The notes: generated by a model not told the origin, from the letters alone. A DNA stretch of 11,697 bases from Candidatus Enterousia merdequi (GCA_018065345.1 JAGHTM010000049.1:1-11697); one strand, 5' to 3'. Positions 1 to 8,517 are shown, counted from the first letter of the stretch. Numbers and translations: made by a program.

Positions 1-1178
1 AAATCATAATACATAGATTCACCACTTATATTTACACCCAAAGCAAGTGGTATTGCATATTTAGAATTTACAAACACTGGATTAGACATCAATGTTTGAT
101 AACGAACAGTTTTTCTGTCCATATTTACCATTTCAACACCAATGTATTGTGTTCCAGATATTGGTGTAATACGAATTTTTTCTGTTGCCATAGCACGTGT
201 CATATCACGCGCAGTATCTGTAATTTTTGCAATTCTTGTTCCTGGTTCTGGTTCAAATTCATATTGAGTGACAATTGGTCCAGGTTTAATACCAACAACC
301 TTTCCATAAATGCCAAATTCTTCAAAATGATCTTGTAACAAAACGGCAGTTTGCTTAAATTCATTTGTCACAACATTTTTACCAAACAAAGATTTTTCTA
401 ATAATTCAGGATCTGGCAATTCATATTCATGTGCAGACGCTTCACCAAGACCAACAGCAGCAACAGCTTTGCGTCGTGTTTTACGTCGCTTTGGTTTTTC
501 TTCTATTTCTTCTTCTGTATCTTCAACGTCTTCATCTTCTGTTTCTTCTTCGTATTCTTCTTCATATTCTTCCGTATCTTCATTTGATGGTTTAATTAAA
601 TGGAACGCGGACAATAACCACTTTATTAAATTACAAGTAGTACGAATTGCATTCTTAACATGTTCCCATTTTATATGTAACAAAATGCCAGACATTATCA
701 AAAATAAAGCAAATAATAAAATTCCAATTGGTAATCCAGCATAAGACAATATTGGTCCAACATCCGCAGAAACTATTGAACCAGCCAAACCACCGAAACT
801 TCCTTTTTGGAACATTAAACCAAGTCCAGCGCACCCAACACACAACGTTATAAAACCACGCAACAAATTGTATTCAGGTGCATGTTCTTCGTCCCATTTT
901 ATAAACAAACTTAATCCAAAACGTCCAAGACATAAAAACAAAAACAAAGTTGGTAAAAATCCAATAGCGTATCTAAAGAATCCAACAACATTACCAAAAA
1001 CGCCATGATTTCCAAAAGAACTTTGTACCCCAACACCAGACAAATACGGATTAAAGAAAAATAATTTCAATATTAAAATAAATGATAACAAACAAAAAAC
1101 AATCCCAAGCCCACGCAAAGATAAATTGCGCAAAAGCGAAGATATACTTTCTGGTAATAGATTTGTTTTCTTAACCAT
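1..1178 (-). CDS. ftsK: DNA translocase FtsK, N-terminal part (cut by window edge)
   Basis: FtsK is a septum-anchored motor that pumps DNA during chromosome dimer resolution and cell division. My translation from the ATG at 1178 gives 392 residues before the edge, with no stop. Hydrophobic segments lie at about residues 22-42, 64-93, 106-122 and 145-168, matching the four-helix FtsK membrane anchor. A very acidic stretch (about 199-228, mostly Glu/Asp) is followed by a basic patch (KPKRRKTRRK). From about 252 the alpha domain of the motor begins: an EEFGIYGKVVGIKPGP stretch, then QYEFEPEPG and LALGVNISGE, all typical of FtsK/SpoIIIE. The Walker A region would lie beyond the window. The membrane-to-motor linker is short, roughly 80 residues against several hundred in E. 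coli. No Shine-Dalgarno precedes the ATG. It is the last gene of the minus-strand block and probably has its own promoter. The partner recombinase XerD is encoded in the same window. Identification is secure; the exact start is slightly less so. Confidence 0.93.
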   Translation of the reverse strand, partial: MVKKTNLLPESISSLLRNLSLRGLGIVFCLLSFILILKLFFFNPYLSGVGVQSSFGNHGVFGNVVGFFRYAIGFLPTLFLFLCLGRFGLSLFIKWDEEHAPEYNLLRGFITLCVGCAGLGLMFQKGSFGGLAGSIVSADVGPILSYAGLPIGILLFALFLIMSGILLHIKWEHVKNAIRTTCNLIKWLLSAFHLIKPSNEDTEEYEEEYEEETEDEDVEDTEEEIEEKPKRRKTRRKAVAAVGLGEASAHEYELPDPELLEKSLFGKNVVTNEFKQTAVLLQDHFEEFGIYGKVVGIKPGPIVTQYEFEPEPGTRIAKITDTARDMTRAMATEKIRITPISGTQYIGVEMVNMDRKTVRYQTLMSNPVFVNSKYAIPLALGVNISGESMYYD

Positions 1179-1185
1179 AATTGGT

Positions 1186-1214
1186 ATTTTATCACAAAAT
1201 AAACAAAAGTGCAA
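1186..1214 (-). promoter_or_regulatory. Candidate sigma-70 promoter for ftsK
   Basis: On the minus strand TTGCAC (1214-1209) is followed after 17 bases by TAAAAT (1191-1186). The -10 box matches the consensus at five of six positions, the -35 at three (TTG). The -10 ends only 7 bases before the ftsK ATG at 1178, so a transcript would start at or next to the start codon. This agrees with the missing Shine-Dalgarno. The element fits within the 40-base gap between the PAP2 stop and ftsK. Chance matches are common in such AT-rich DNA, so confidence is moderate. Confidence 0.4.
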
Positions 1215-1218
1215 AAAT

Positions 1219-1902
1219 CTATTTTGAATTTATCTTTTTCAAAACATATTTGACAATATCAGCGCTTATCATACCAATAAAAGCACCAAATATAACATCA
1301 GACACCCAATGTGCACCAATATAAATACGCGACATTCCAACCACAACAGCCAACGTCCAAGTTAGCCATTTAACTTTTGGGAACAACATTCCAATCATTA
1401 TCAAACCAGCAAAACTTCCTGCTGTATGTCCAGACGGCATAGAATTAAATACAGATTCAAAAGTTCCTGGAACAAAAACACTTGTATTTAATGCATCATA
1501 AATAATTGGACGCGAACGACCTATTAAAACTTTTAACACACCAGTTGTAGTAAGTGCTAACAAAACAGAACAAAAAATATAAAAAACATAACTATTTTTA
1601 ATTTTTACAAAAGCAAATCTAAAATCATTTTCATTTTTAATCGCTTTGTATATAAAGAACGCTATTACAGATAATGTTGTAAAACCCAACCACATTTTTG
1701 TTGAAAATATTTTTCCAATTATCCCACATATGTAACAAAGGGTTGTCCCAGTATAAACCCATGGATTACAATTTGGATTATGTATCAAAGAATATAACCA
1801 TTTATCAACACCAGACAAACCAGCAACAACTAAAGCAAGAGTAATTATTGCACCATATATTATCCAATTTATTTTCAAAGTATTATCTTGTCTTATAAAC
1901 AT
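1219..1902 (-). CDS. PAP2-family membrane phosphatase
   Basis: A 227-residue integral membrane protein carrying the complete PAP2 (type 2 phosphatidic acid phosphatase) signature. This comprises KVLIGRSRP (K124, R131, P132), PSGH (156-159, with H159 as the likely proton donor) and SRIYIGAHWVSD (S191, R192, nucleophile H198, D202). About five to six hydrophobic segments are visible, for example near 13-30, 70-88, 104-122, 163-175 and 181-196. Family members dephosphorylate lipid phosphates such as undecaprenyl pyrophosphate, phosphatidate or lipid A. The sequence alone does not tell which substrate applies here. Its ATG follows the stop of the S41-like gene after one base (TAA-g-ATG), so translation is probably coupled; the Shine-Dalgarno is weak. 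A lipid-carrier recycling role would fit the envelope genes around it, but that is inference. Confidence 0.88.
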   Translation of the reverse strand: MFIRQDNTLKINWIIYGAIITLALVVAGLSGVDKWLYSLIHNPNCNPWVYTGTTLCYICGIIGKIFSTKMWLGFTTLSVIAFFIYKAIKNENDFRFAFVKIKNSYVFYIFCSVLLALTTTGVLKVLIGRSRPIIYDALNTSVFVPGTFESVFNSMPSGHTAGSFAGLIMIGMLFPKVKWLTWTLAVVVGMSRIYIGAHWVSDVIFGAFIGMISADIVKYVLKKINSK

Positions 1903-1903
1903 C

Positions 1904-3406
1904 TTATAAATCCATTAATTCATTATATATTTGTTTATCTGTTAAAATTTTCATACTTACAGCAGTTGCCATATTATCTTCATCAGAACCATTTGTTATA
2001 TTTGGGCACGCTTTACGCAAAGCCTTAACATCAACATTTTTATCACTATTATAATCGTGTGCATTAAAGTCGCCGTTCATCACATTCAAGAAAAAGGCTT
2101 CACGTTGTTGTGTATTACGAATATTAGACAAACAAACCAATGGGAACACACCATGCCCATCTAAAACATTTCCATTACCAGTTTTTACAGATTTATTAAA
2201 TAATTCCAACACACCACCATTATTCAAATCAATGTGACTTGCAATTCTTGAACGTCCAGCCGTTGGAGTTCCAATTAAAACACCACGTTTATTTTCATAA
2301 AAAGCCGATGCAATTGCTTCTGCAGTACCACGTGTTGTATCAGAAATTAAAACAACCACAGGTGCATTTGTAACAGCATCACCACCTGGAACAACTTCTA
2401 ATTCATCAACTGCTGTTTCAGAAATACGCATAACTGGCTTTTGTCCTAGAAACAGTCCAGCCATTTTAGCAGCAGTTCTTTCGTCATCGCCCACGGCAGT
2501 TCTTAAATCAAGCACAATTCCACCAACATCATTATACTTATTTAATGCTTCATTTATAATATCAACTGAACCATTTGAAATTTTATGAACAACTATTTCT
2601 AATACACCATCCATAGTTTCGTTTTTAGCACGATGTATTATATCTGCATCTGCCAAAACAACAGTCGCACGACGCAATGTAACGTGTTTGTTTCCAAATG
2701 GTGTTAATAATTTTAATTTCACAGTTCCAGAATTATACCCAGACAATATCGCAGACATTTCAGAATCAGAAATCTTTGATACACGTTCGCCATTTACTTC
2801 TGAAATAATATCACCTTCGTGAATACCGGCATTATCTGCTGGTGAATCTTTATAAACACCAGTTATTCTGAAATTACCACGAAAATCACGTCCACCATCA
2901 AAACCGATACTTGTTAAAATACGTGTATCACTGTCATTTATAGCATCACGAGAATAAATATAATTTCCATTTTGATCAACACTTGAAAGCAAAGCATTAA
3001 CAACAACTTGATACAATCCAGCATCAGACAAAGCATGCAACTGGGCATCTTTTTCACGCATTTTCAAAAGTAATGCTGTTGTTATTTCGCCATAACTTTT
3101 CCAATCTTTAGATTCTGGATATGGATAATTTGCAATCAATTCATCACCCCAAACCAACACAGCCCTTTCGCCAGTTGCTGCAATATGAGCATTTGGATTT
3201 AATTTTTCCAAACCTTCGATAACAATATCTATATTTTTTCCAGCCCAATTTACACCGTCTAATTTTTCATAAATATCTGCAAAAACTTCCGACACCGCAT
3301 AAACATCCAAACCGTCTTCTATTTTATCATGGAATAATTCAGACGCGAATAAAACACACGGGGAAAAGATTAAAAAGAACGCTAAAAATAATTTTTTTAT
3401 TTTCAT
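1904..3406 (-). CDS. S41-family PDZ protein, probably catalytically inactive
   Basis: This 500-residue protein has the architecture of C-terminal processing proteases (CtpA/Prc, S41). A signal peptide (KIKK, then a hydrophobic run to about 20) suggests export. A mostly helical region is followed by a PDZ domain at about 165-245 (GVYKDSPADNAGIHEGDIIS) and the S41 core from about 265 (GGIVLDLR at 295-302). The active-site segment aligns without gaps to the usual SASE...TFGKG block, anchored on E363 and the GVLIGTPTAG stretch. At the catalytic Ser position there is Gly360 (TTRGTAEA), and at the catalytic Lys position, 25 residues later as expected, there is Arg385 (PTAGRSRI). Both dyad residues therefore appear replaced. 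The gene is full length and in frame, so it looks like a maintained pseudoenzyme rather than a decayed gene, perhaps a periplasmic PDZ adaptor (inference). A strong AAGGAG (3414-3419) sits 7 bases before the ATG. It follows secF by 32 bases and couples to the PAP2 gene. Confidence 0.85.
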   Translation of the reverse strand: MKIKKLFLAFFLIFSPCVLFASELFHDKIEDGLDVYAVSEVFADIYEKLDGVNWAGKNIDIVIEGLEKLNPNAHIAATGERAVLVWGDELIANYPYPESKDWKSYGEITTALLLKMREKDAQLHALSDAGLYQVVVNALLSSVDQNGNYIYSRDAINDSDTRILTSIGFDGGRDFRGNFRITGVYKDSPADNAGIHEGDIISEVNGERVSKISDSEMSAILSGYNSGTVKLKLLTPFGNKHVTLRRATVVLADADIIHRAKNETMDGVLEIVVHKISNGSVDIINEALNKYNDVGGIVLDLRTAVGDDERTAAKMAGLFLGQKPVMRISETAVDELEVVPGGDAVTNAPVVVLISDTTRGTAEAIASAFYENKRGVLIGTPTAGRSRIASHIDLNNGGVLELFNKSVKTGNGNVLDGHGVFPLVCLSNIRNTQQREAFFLNVMNGDFNAHDYNSDKNVDVKALRKACPNITNGSDEDNMATAVSMKILTDKQIYNELMDL

Positions 3407-3438
3407 TTGTTTTCTCCTTTCCCTTGAAATATTTACAT

Positions 3439-4302
3439 TTAATATTCTGTTTCACGCAAATTAAAGTGATACAAAATAACATTAGAAATATAAATACTTG
3501 TCAACGTTCCACTTATGATAGAAAATGTCATAGCAATCGCAAATTCTTGCAGCATTACACCGCCAAAGACATACAAACCAATCATTGCTAAAATAGTAGA
3601 AACACTTGTCATCACAGTTCTGTATAACATTTCATTTACAGACAAATCAATCAAATCAGACATCGGCATTTTATGATATTTTTTGATATTTTCATCTATT
3701 CGGTCATAATTCACAACTTTATCGTTTACAGAATATCCAACACCCATCAAAATAACAGCAATCGCAGTTTGATTGAATTCTAATCCTGCAATAGAAAAGA
3801 AACCAAACATTAAAATCAAGTCAAACACCAATGATACAAAAGAACCGACAGCATAACCACCACGATAACGAACCCAAATATATACAGCCATCATAATAAA
3901 TGAAACTAATATAGCCAAAACACCGCCACGTATCAATTCACTTCCAATTTTTGGTCCAACAACTTGAACCTGAGAATAAGTCACACGGTCGCCAAGGATA
4001 TTTTTAATTTCACTTACACGTTGATTTTGTTGTTCGTCTGTTGCACCTTTGACCAAGCCAACGCGCAATAACACAGCATTATTATCAACAGATTGCAATT
4101 CTGGATTAAACGCTGCTAAATCATGACGCATCTTATCAACAGTATAATCTGCGACTACCGGTTTAACTTCCATAGATATACCACCCGAAAAGTCGATACC
4201 ATAATTAAAACCTTTGAAAACGATGGACAATATAGATAAAACAATACAAATTATTGATATCCAATATGATAATTTACGATATTTCATAAAATGCAATTTC
4301 AT
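3439..4302 (-). CDS. secF: Protein translocase subunit SecF
   Basis: SecF pairs with SecD in the inner membrane and uses the proton gradient to help draw exported proteins through SecYEG. At 287 residues it has normal length. TM1 lies at about 13-30, followed by the SecF signature GIDFSGG (35-41). A periplasmic domain extends to about 120 (VGPKIG at 115-120). Five further membrane segments follow (about 126-144, 150-170, 175-190, 228-247, 253-275). The TM4 motif reads GYSVNDKVVNYDRIDEN (189-205), corresponding to the family's GYS-ND-VV-DRI block; D194 is the conserved acidic residue. An AAGGGG Shine-Dalgarno precedes the ATG. It lies 30 bases after secD and 32 before the S41-like gene, in the standard yajC-secD-secF order. 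Confidence 0.96.
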   Translation of the reverse strand: MKLHFMKYRKLSYWISIICIVLSILSIVFKGFNYGIDFSGGISMEVKPVVADYTVDKMRHDLAAFNPELQSVDNNAVLLRVGLVKGATDEQQNQRVSEIKNILGDRVTYSQVQVVGPKIGSELIRGGVLAILVSFIMMAVYIWVRYRGGYAVGSFVSLVFDLILMFGFFSIAGLEFNQTAIAVILMGVGYSVNDKVVNYDRIDENIKKYHKMPMSDLIDLSVNEMLYRTVMTSVSTILAMIGLYVFGGVMLQEFAIAMTFSIISGTLTSIYISNVILYHFNLRETEY

Positions 4303-4332
4303 AACTTTCCCCTTTGCATATTCTTTATATTA

Positions 4333-5898
4333 TTATTTGTTTTTGTTATGTATATAACCAATTTTTTTGTTTTTGCCATTCATATACCAATCAACAAAAA
4401 CACGTGTCAGCAACAAGCATGTAAACAATGTTGTCATAACACCGATTGACAACGTCACAGCAAAACCACGAATTGGACCTGCCCCAAATTGGAACAAAAT
4501 CAACGCACAAATTAAATTAGTTAATTCACCGTCCATAACTGTCTTTGTAGAACGAACAAAACCATAATCTACTGCACGCAAAGATGGAACACCTTCACGT
4601 ATTTCATCACGAATTCTTTCAAATGGTAATATGTTAGCATCCACAGCCATACCCAAAGTCAATACGATACCAGCAATTCCAGGCAATGTTAAAGTTGCAC
4701 CGAACAAAGCAGACACACCTATAATCATCAATAAATTGACAATCAAAACAATATCTGCAAACACACCAAATACACCATATAACAAAGCCATAAACACCAA
4801 TATCAAAGTCACACCAACAATAGAACCTATTTTTCCAGCAGCAATTGTATCAGCACCAAGTCCAGCACCAACTGTGCGTTCTTCTATGACTTCCAATGGT
4901 GCAGGCAAAGCACCGGAACGTAAAAGCACAGCCAAATCTTTTGCGCCTTGTAATGTAAAGCCACCAGATATTTGACCACGTCCACCTGGAATTGGTTCAC
5001 GAATTGTTGGTGCAGATAAAACTTTATCATCCAACACAATTGCAAAACGTTCATTAACATGTTCTGTTGTAAGTTTAGCAAATCTACGTGTTCCCGAAGC
5101 ATCAAATTCTGTTGTAACTACTGGCATATTATTTTGGTCAAAATCAGCCTGAGAATTTTTCAAACTGTCCCCAGAAACTTCAACTCTTGAATACACTGGC
5201 ACCAATTGATTTGGATTGTCAAGATATTGCAAGAACATTGTTCCACTTGGCGCACGACCAGATTGCAATTGTTCACTTGTAACATTTTCATTAACTAAAT
5301 GGAAAGACATTTTTGCTGTTTTTCCAATCAATTCTTTGATACGTTCTGGATTATCTACACCAGGCAATTGAACCAAAATATATTTTCCACCTTGGGATTG
5401 AATAGAAGGTTCTTTTGTTCCAAGCGCATCTATACGACGACGAACAATTTCAATACTACGATTCATAGCATCCGATATCATTTCTTCGCGCGCTTTGTTT
5501 GTGTAAGATACAGTTAAACTTTTACCCGAAGAATCAATATCTACATTATTACCAAGAACGCTTTTCAAACGGCCCTTGGCTTTTGATACTTCTTTGTCTT
5601 CACGAACGATTAAAGAAACACCTTGGTCATTATTACGTAATTCAGAAAAACGGATAACACCTTTGTTTCTGTCAATCATAGCACTGCGAACTTCATCATA
5701 AAGTTGAACAGATTTTTCTTTTAACATAACATCTGTATTAACTTCTAATAAAAGTTGTGCACCACCTTTTAAATCCAAACCCAAAGAAATAGGATGCATC
5801 CAAGATGGGAAATACGATGCTGTATTTGAAAACAATGTTGGTACAGCAAGCAATATACCAAACACAGAAATTAAAATAATCGCTAATTTTTTTAACAT
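4333..5898 (-). CDS. secD: Protein translocase subunit SecD
   Basis: SecD is the larger half of the proton-driven SecDF motor. The 521-residue length is in the normal range. TM1 is at about 6-24, then the signature LGLDLKGG (39-46). The large periplasmic P1 domain spans about 50-350, with RRRIDALGTKEPSIQ (153-167) and DDKVLSAPTI (290-299) recognisable. The SecD C-terminal membrane domain follows, with five hydrophobic segments between about 355 and 503. TM4 carries GMAVDANILPFERIR (416-430), where D420 is the proton-relay aspartate; the family usually has Ile, not Pro, at position 425. GAGPIRGFAVTLSIG (472-486) is the other conserved membrane block. An AGGGG Shine-Dalgarno precedes the ATG. 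The gene starts 23 bases after the yajC stop. Confidence 0.97.
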   Translation of the reverse strand: MLKKLAIILISVFGILLAVPTLFSNTASYFPSWMHPISLGLDLKGGAQLLLEVNTDVMLKEKSVQLYDEVRSAMIDRNKGVIRFSELRNNDQGVSLIVREDKEVSKAKGRLKSVLGNNVDIDSSGKSLTVSYTNKAREEMISDAMNRSIEIVRRRIDALGTKEPSIQSQGGKYILVQLPGVDNPERIKELIGKTAKMSFHLVNENVTSEQLQSGRAPSGTMFLQYLDNPNQLVPVYSRVEVSGDSLKNSQADFDQNNMPVVTTEFDASGTRRFAKLTTEHVNERFAIVLDDKVLSAPTIREPIPGGRGQISGGFTLQGAKDLAVLLRSGALPAPLEVIEERTVGAGLGADTIAAGKIGSIVGVTLILVFMALLYGVFGVFADIVLIVNLLMIIGVSALFGATLTLPGIAGIVLTLGMAVDANILPFERIRDEIREGVPSLRAVDYGFVRSTKTVMDGELTNLICALILFQFGAGPIRGFAVTLSIGVMTTLFTCLLLTRVFVDWYMNGKNKKIGYIHNKNK

Positions 5899-5921
5899 AA
5901 CTTACCCCTGAAACAATCAAA

Positions 5922-6233
5922 TTATTCTACATTTGCAATAGCGTTTTTATTTACTTCGATAACAACACCTTTTGCAATTTCCATCATAATTGTTTTTTCG
6001 TTTATTTTTTTAACAGTTCCATAAATACCCGCTGCTAATACACGATTACCAACCTTGATGCTGTCCAACATTTTTTGATATTCTGCCATACGTTTTTTAT
6101 TTGGACGTATCATAAACAAATACAAAATAGCCATAATCACAGCACAATAAATAATCATTCCCCACATACTTCCTTGTGGTTGTGCTGGAACATTTTGTGT
6201 AACTTGATTTACAACTTCAACTGTTTCGTTCAT
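5922..6233 (-). CDS. yajC: Sec translocon accessory protein YajC
   Basis: YajC is a small single-pass membrane protein that co-purifies with SecDF. This one has 103 residues: a soluble N-terminus, one membrane helix at about 23-42, then the family block RPNKKRMAEYQKML (43-56). The block is followed by a VGNRVLAAGIYGTV segment that starts the small beta-rich cytoplasmic domain. A good AAAGGAG Shine-Dalgarno (6241-6247) lies 7 bases ahead of the ATG. It is first in the yajC-secD-secF run. The 63-base gap to mutL is the widest within this co-directional block and might hold a separate promoter, but I see no convincing -35/-10 pair there. Confidence 0.94.
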   Translation of the reverse strand: MNETVEVVNQVTQNVPAQPQGSMWGMIIYCAVIMAILYLFMIRPNKKRMAEYQKMLDSIKVGNRVLAAGIYGTVKKINEKTIMMEIAKGVVIEVNKNAIANVE

Positions 6234-6296
6234 ATAAAAACTCCTTTTAATTAAGACAACACTAGTAAAAAAACCGAAATAAGTAAAGCATTAAAT

Positions 6297-8039
6297 CTAT
6301 ATTCTTTCAAACATAGCATCTAAATCAGATATCGGTATTATTTTATAAACTGGTCGACCATGATTACATTCGCCACCCCGCTCTGTTCTTTCTATTTCAC
6401 GCAACAAAGCATCCATTTCAAGATAAGTCAATTTACGTCCAGATCGGATAGAATGATGACACGCATAATTAGCCAATTTCAAATGTAATTTTTCACCTAA
6501 TCGCGAAGAATGACCATACGCTTTGACTTCATCTGCAATTTCTTGCAAACATTTTTCCCAATCTAAATCCCAATCAGATGGTTTTTCAAATATCGCAACT
6601 GCCCCTTCGCCAAATTCATCCAGATGCAAACCACATTGTGCCAGCTCATCTTTGATTACCAACACAGAATCAACATCTTCACTTCGTAATTTAATAACGA
6701 TTGGTGTTAAAAGTGGTTGTGTTTTTATTTCATGCTTGCGCAATTTTTCATAAGTAATTCTTTCATGTGCAGCATGTTGATCAACAATAACAAAACCATT
6801 TATATTTTCTGATAATATATATTTATTGTTTAATTGGCCAATAACACGTCCAAGTGGCAAATCAAATTCAGATTCTTTTTGTTCCACTTTTTCAACATTA
6901 TTTTGTTGAATATTTTGTGTATTTCTTGTTGGTTCTGCAACAAAACTTTGTATAAAGTTATTTTGTTTTTCAACACTTTCAACATTATGATTTAAGAAAG
7001 TTTGCACAGGTGGCAAAACAAATTTTTTATCTGTTTTATCATCATTATTTTCAAAAACGATATTTTGATTTAATGTTTTAGATAAAACATCACGCAAAGA
7101 TTTGATAATAAAAGAACGCACATGTGTTGGTTCCAAAAAATGAAGTTCTGTTTTTGATGGAGAAACATTAACATCTACATCACGTGTTGGCAAATCTAAA
7201 TATAATGCACACAAAGGAAATTCACGCGCATGCATAACATCCATATATGCGGCACGCAAAGCCGCAACCAAAACTTTATCTTTAACACTGCGTCCATTAA
7301 CAAATAAATATTGATCCACAGACGAAGCGCGTCTCAAAGTTGGATTTGATATAAACCCATGTAAACGCATCTCTGACGATGATGAAGAAACATCAACTGG
7401 CAACATATTTCCACGAACATCTTCACCCATCACAGATATAATTCTTTCGATTAAATCTTGATTTTTTGGGAATCGCCATTTGTTGTTCAATAAAAAACCA
7501 ACATCTGTTCGTGACAAAGCAAGACGTTTAACAACATCAAGAACAGCCAACATTTCAGATTTATCACTGTTCAAAAATTTTAATCTGGCTGGCGTTTTTG
7601 AAAATAAATTTGCCACACGAATACGCGTTCCACTTTCCCAATCAGACGGCTTGATTTCCATAGTATTCACATCTAAACACAAACCGTTTTCACATTTACC
7701 GTTATTTGTATCAATAACCATATCAGACACAGATGCAATAGACGGTAAAGCTTCCCCACGAAAGCCCATAAAATTTATATTTAATAAATCATCATTTGGA
7801 AGTTTTGATGTAGCATGACGTAATACACAATTTTGTAAATCGTCTTTTCCCATACCATGCCCGTTATCCATAACAGAAATCATAGTACGTCCACCATCAA
7901 TGACATCTATGATAATTTGGTCAGCCCCGGCATCCAGCGCATTTTCTACTAATTCTTTAACAACGCTTGCTGGTCTTTCAACCACTTCCCCAGCAGCAAT
8001 TTGATTTATCAAAAAATCAGGCAAAACGCGGATAGACAT
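6297..8039 (-). CDS. mutL: DNA mismatch repair protein MutL
   Basis: MutL links MutS mismatch recognition to strand removal. The 580-residue protein has the GHKL ATPase N-terminus: IAAGEVVERPASVVKEL (14-30), ENALDAGA (32-39, catalytic E32 and Mg-binding N33), DNGHGM (58-63) and GFRGEAL (92-98). The transducer domain ends near 318 (DVDVNVSPSKTEVHF-like segment at 287-301). A poorly conserved Gln/Asn-rich linker spans about 325-393. The C-terminal domain holds the metal-dependent endonuclease motif DQHA-x2-E-x4-E (420-431, with E426 and E431), plus ACHHSIRSGRKL (526-537) and CNHGRP (558-563). This is therefore the nicking-type MutL, unlike E. coli MutL, which lacks that motif. The ATG comes one base after the greA stop (TAA-a-ATG), and AAGGA within the last greA codons serves as ribosome binding site, so translation is probably coupled. 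Confidence 0.97.
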   Translation of the reverse strand: MSIRVLPDFLINQIAAGEVVERPASVVKELVENALDAGADQIIIDVIDGGRTMISVMDNGHGMGKDDLQNCVLRHATSKLPNDDLLNINFMGFRGEALPSIASVSDMVIDTNNGKCENGLCLDVNTMEIKPSDWESGTRIRVANLFSKTPARLKFLNSDKSEMLAVLDVVKRLALSRTDVGFLLNNKWRFPKNQDLIERIISVMGEDVRGNMLPVDVSSSSSEMRLHGFISNPTLRRASSVDQYLFVNGRSVKDKVLVAALRAAYMDVMHAREFPLCALYLDLPTRDVDVNVSPSKTELHFLEPTHVRSFIIKSLRDVLSKTLNQNIVFENNDDKTDKKFVLPPVQTFLNHNVESVEKQNNFIQSFVAEPTRNTQNIQQNNVEKVEQKESEFDLPLGRVIGQLNNKYILSENINGFVIVDQHAAHERITYEKLRKHEIKTQPLLTPIVIKLRSEDVDSVLVIKDELAQCGLHLDEFGEGAVAIFEKPSDWDLDWEKCLQEIADEVKAYGHSSRLGEKLHLKLANYACHHSIRSGRKLTYLEMDALLREIERTERGGECNHGRPVYKIIPISDLDAMFERI

Positions 8040-8040
8040 T

Positions 8041-8511
8041 TTAATCCTTGAATTTTACATCTATGATTTCAAATTCTTTTTCACCACTTGGCAAACGAAC
8101 AGTACAAGTATCACCAACACAATGCCCAATCAAAGCACGTCCCACAGGAGATGTACAAGATATAACCATACGACCATCAGATTCAATATCAGACAATATA
8201 CGACATTCCATTTTGTTGCCATCTTCGTCTTCGGTCAAAACTTTTGCACCAAACACAACACGATCTCCAGACAAAGTATCTATATCTATGACTTGCGCAT
8301 TTTCAATAGTGCTTTCTATGAATTGAATACGTTTATCGATTTGACGTTGTTTTTCTTTTGCAGCACTGTAATCAGCATTTTCAGACAAATCGCCCAAAGA
8401 ACGCGCCCATTGAACAACCTTTAAGATTTCAGGACGTTGATTTTCCTTTAAATCTTTCAATTCTTTGATTAAATCGTCAAACCCCTGACGAGATATTGGT
8501 TTCTTTTCCAT
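8041..8511 (-). CDS. greA: Transcription elongation factor GreA
   Basis: GreA enters the RNA polymerase secondary channel and stimulates cleavage of backtracked transcripts. From the ATG at 8511 the protein has 156 residues, the usual length. An N-terminal coiled coil (about 5-75) carries the tip motif GDLSENADY (40-48) with the catalytic acidic pair D41 and E44. The C-terminal FKBP-like domain (about 80-156) has the expected SPVGRALIG stretch. An in-frame ATG at 8547 would add 12 residues (MFYCYYRFKVKV), but I chose 8511: AAGGTG sits at the right distance upstream, and the extension is atypical for the family. It is first gene of the minus-strand block, divergent from lptG. Confidence 0.95.
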   Translation of the reverse strand: MEKKPISRQGFDDLIKELKDLKENQRPEILKVVQWARSLGDLSENADYSAAKEKQRQIDKRIQFIESTIENAQVIDIDTLSGDRVVFGAKVLTEDEDGNKMECRILSDIESDGRMVISCTSPVGRALIGHCVGDTCTVRLPSGEKEFEIIDVKFKD

Positions 8512-8517
8512 AACTTT

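Noticed and set aside
469..744. Plus-strand open frame with a long serine-rich run
   Set aside because: It is the antisense of the Glu/Asp-rich FtsK linker; the minus-strand frame has clear FtsK homology.
4367..4975. Plus-strand open frames opposite secD
   Set aside because: Antisense shadows of well-conserved SecD membrane and periplasmic segments, with no family features.
6234..6296. Separate promoter for yajC-secDF in the 63-base gap
   Set aside because: T-rich sequence offers only poor -35/-10 pairs with unsuitable spacing.
7480..7818. 112-codon plus-strand open frame inside mutL
   Set aside because: It lies opposite the MutL ATPase motifs; its length follows from MutL codon constraints.
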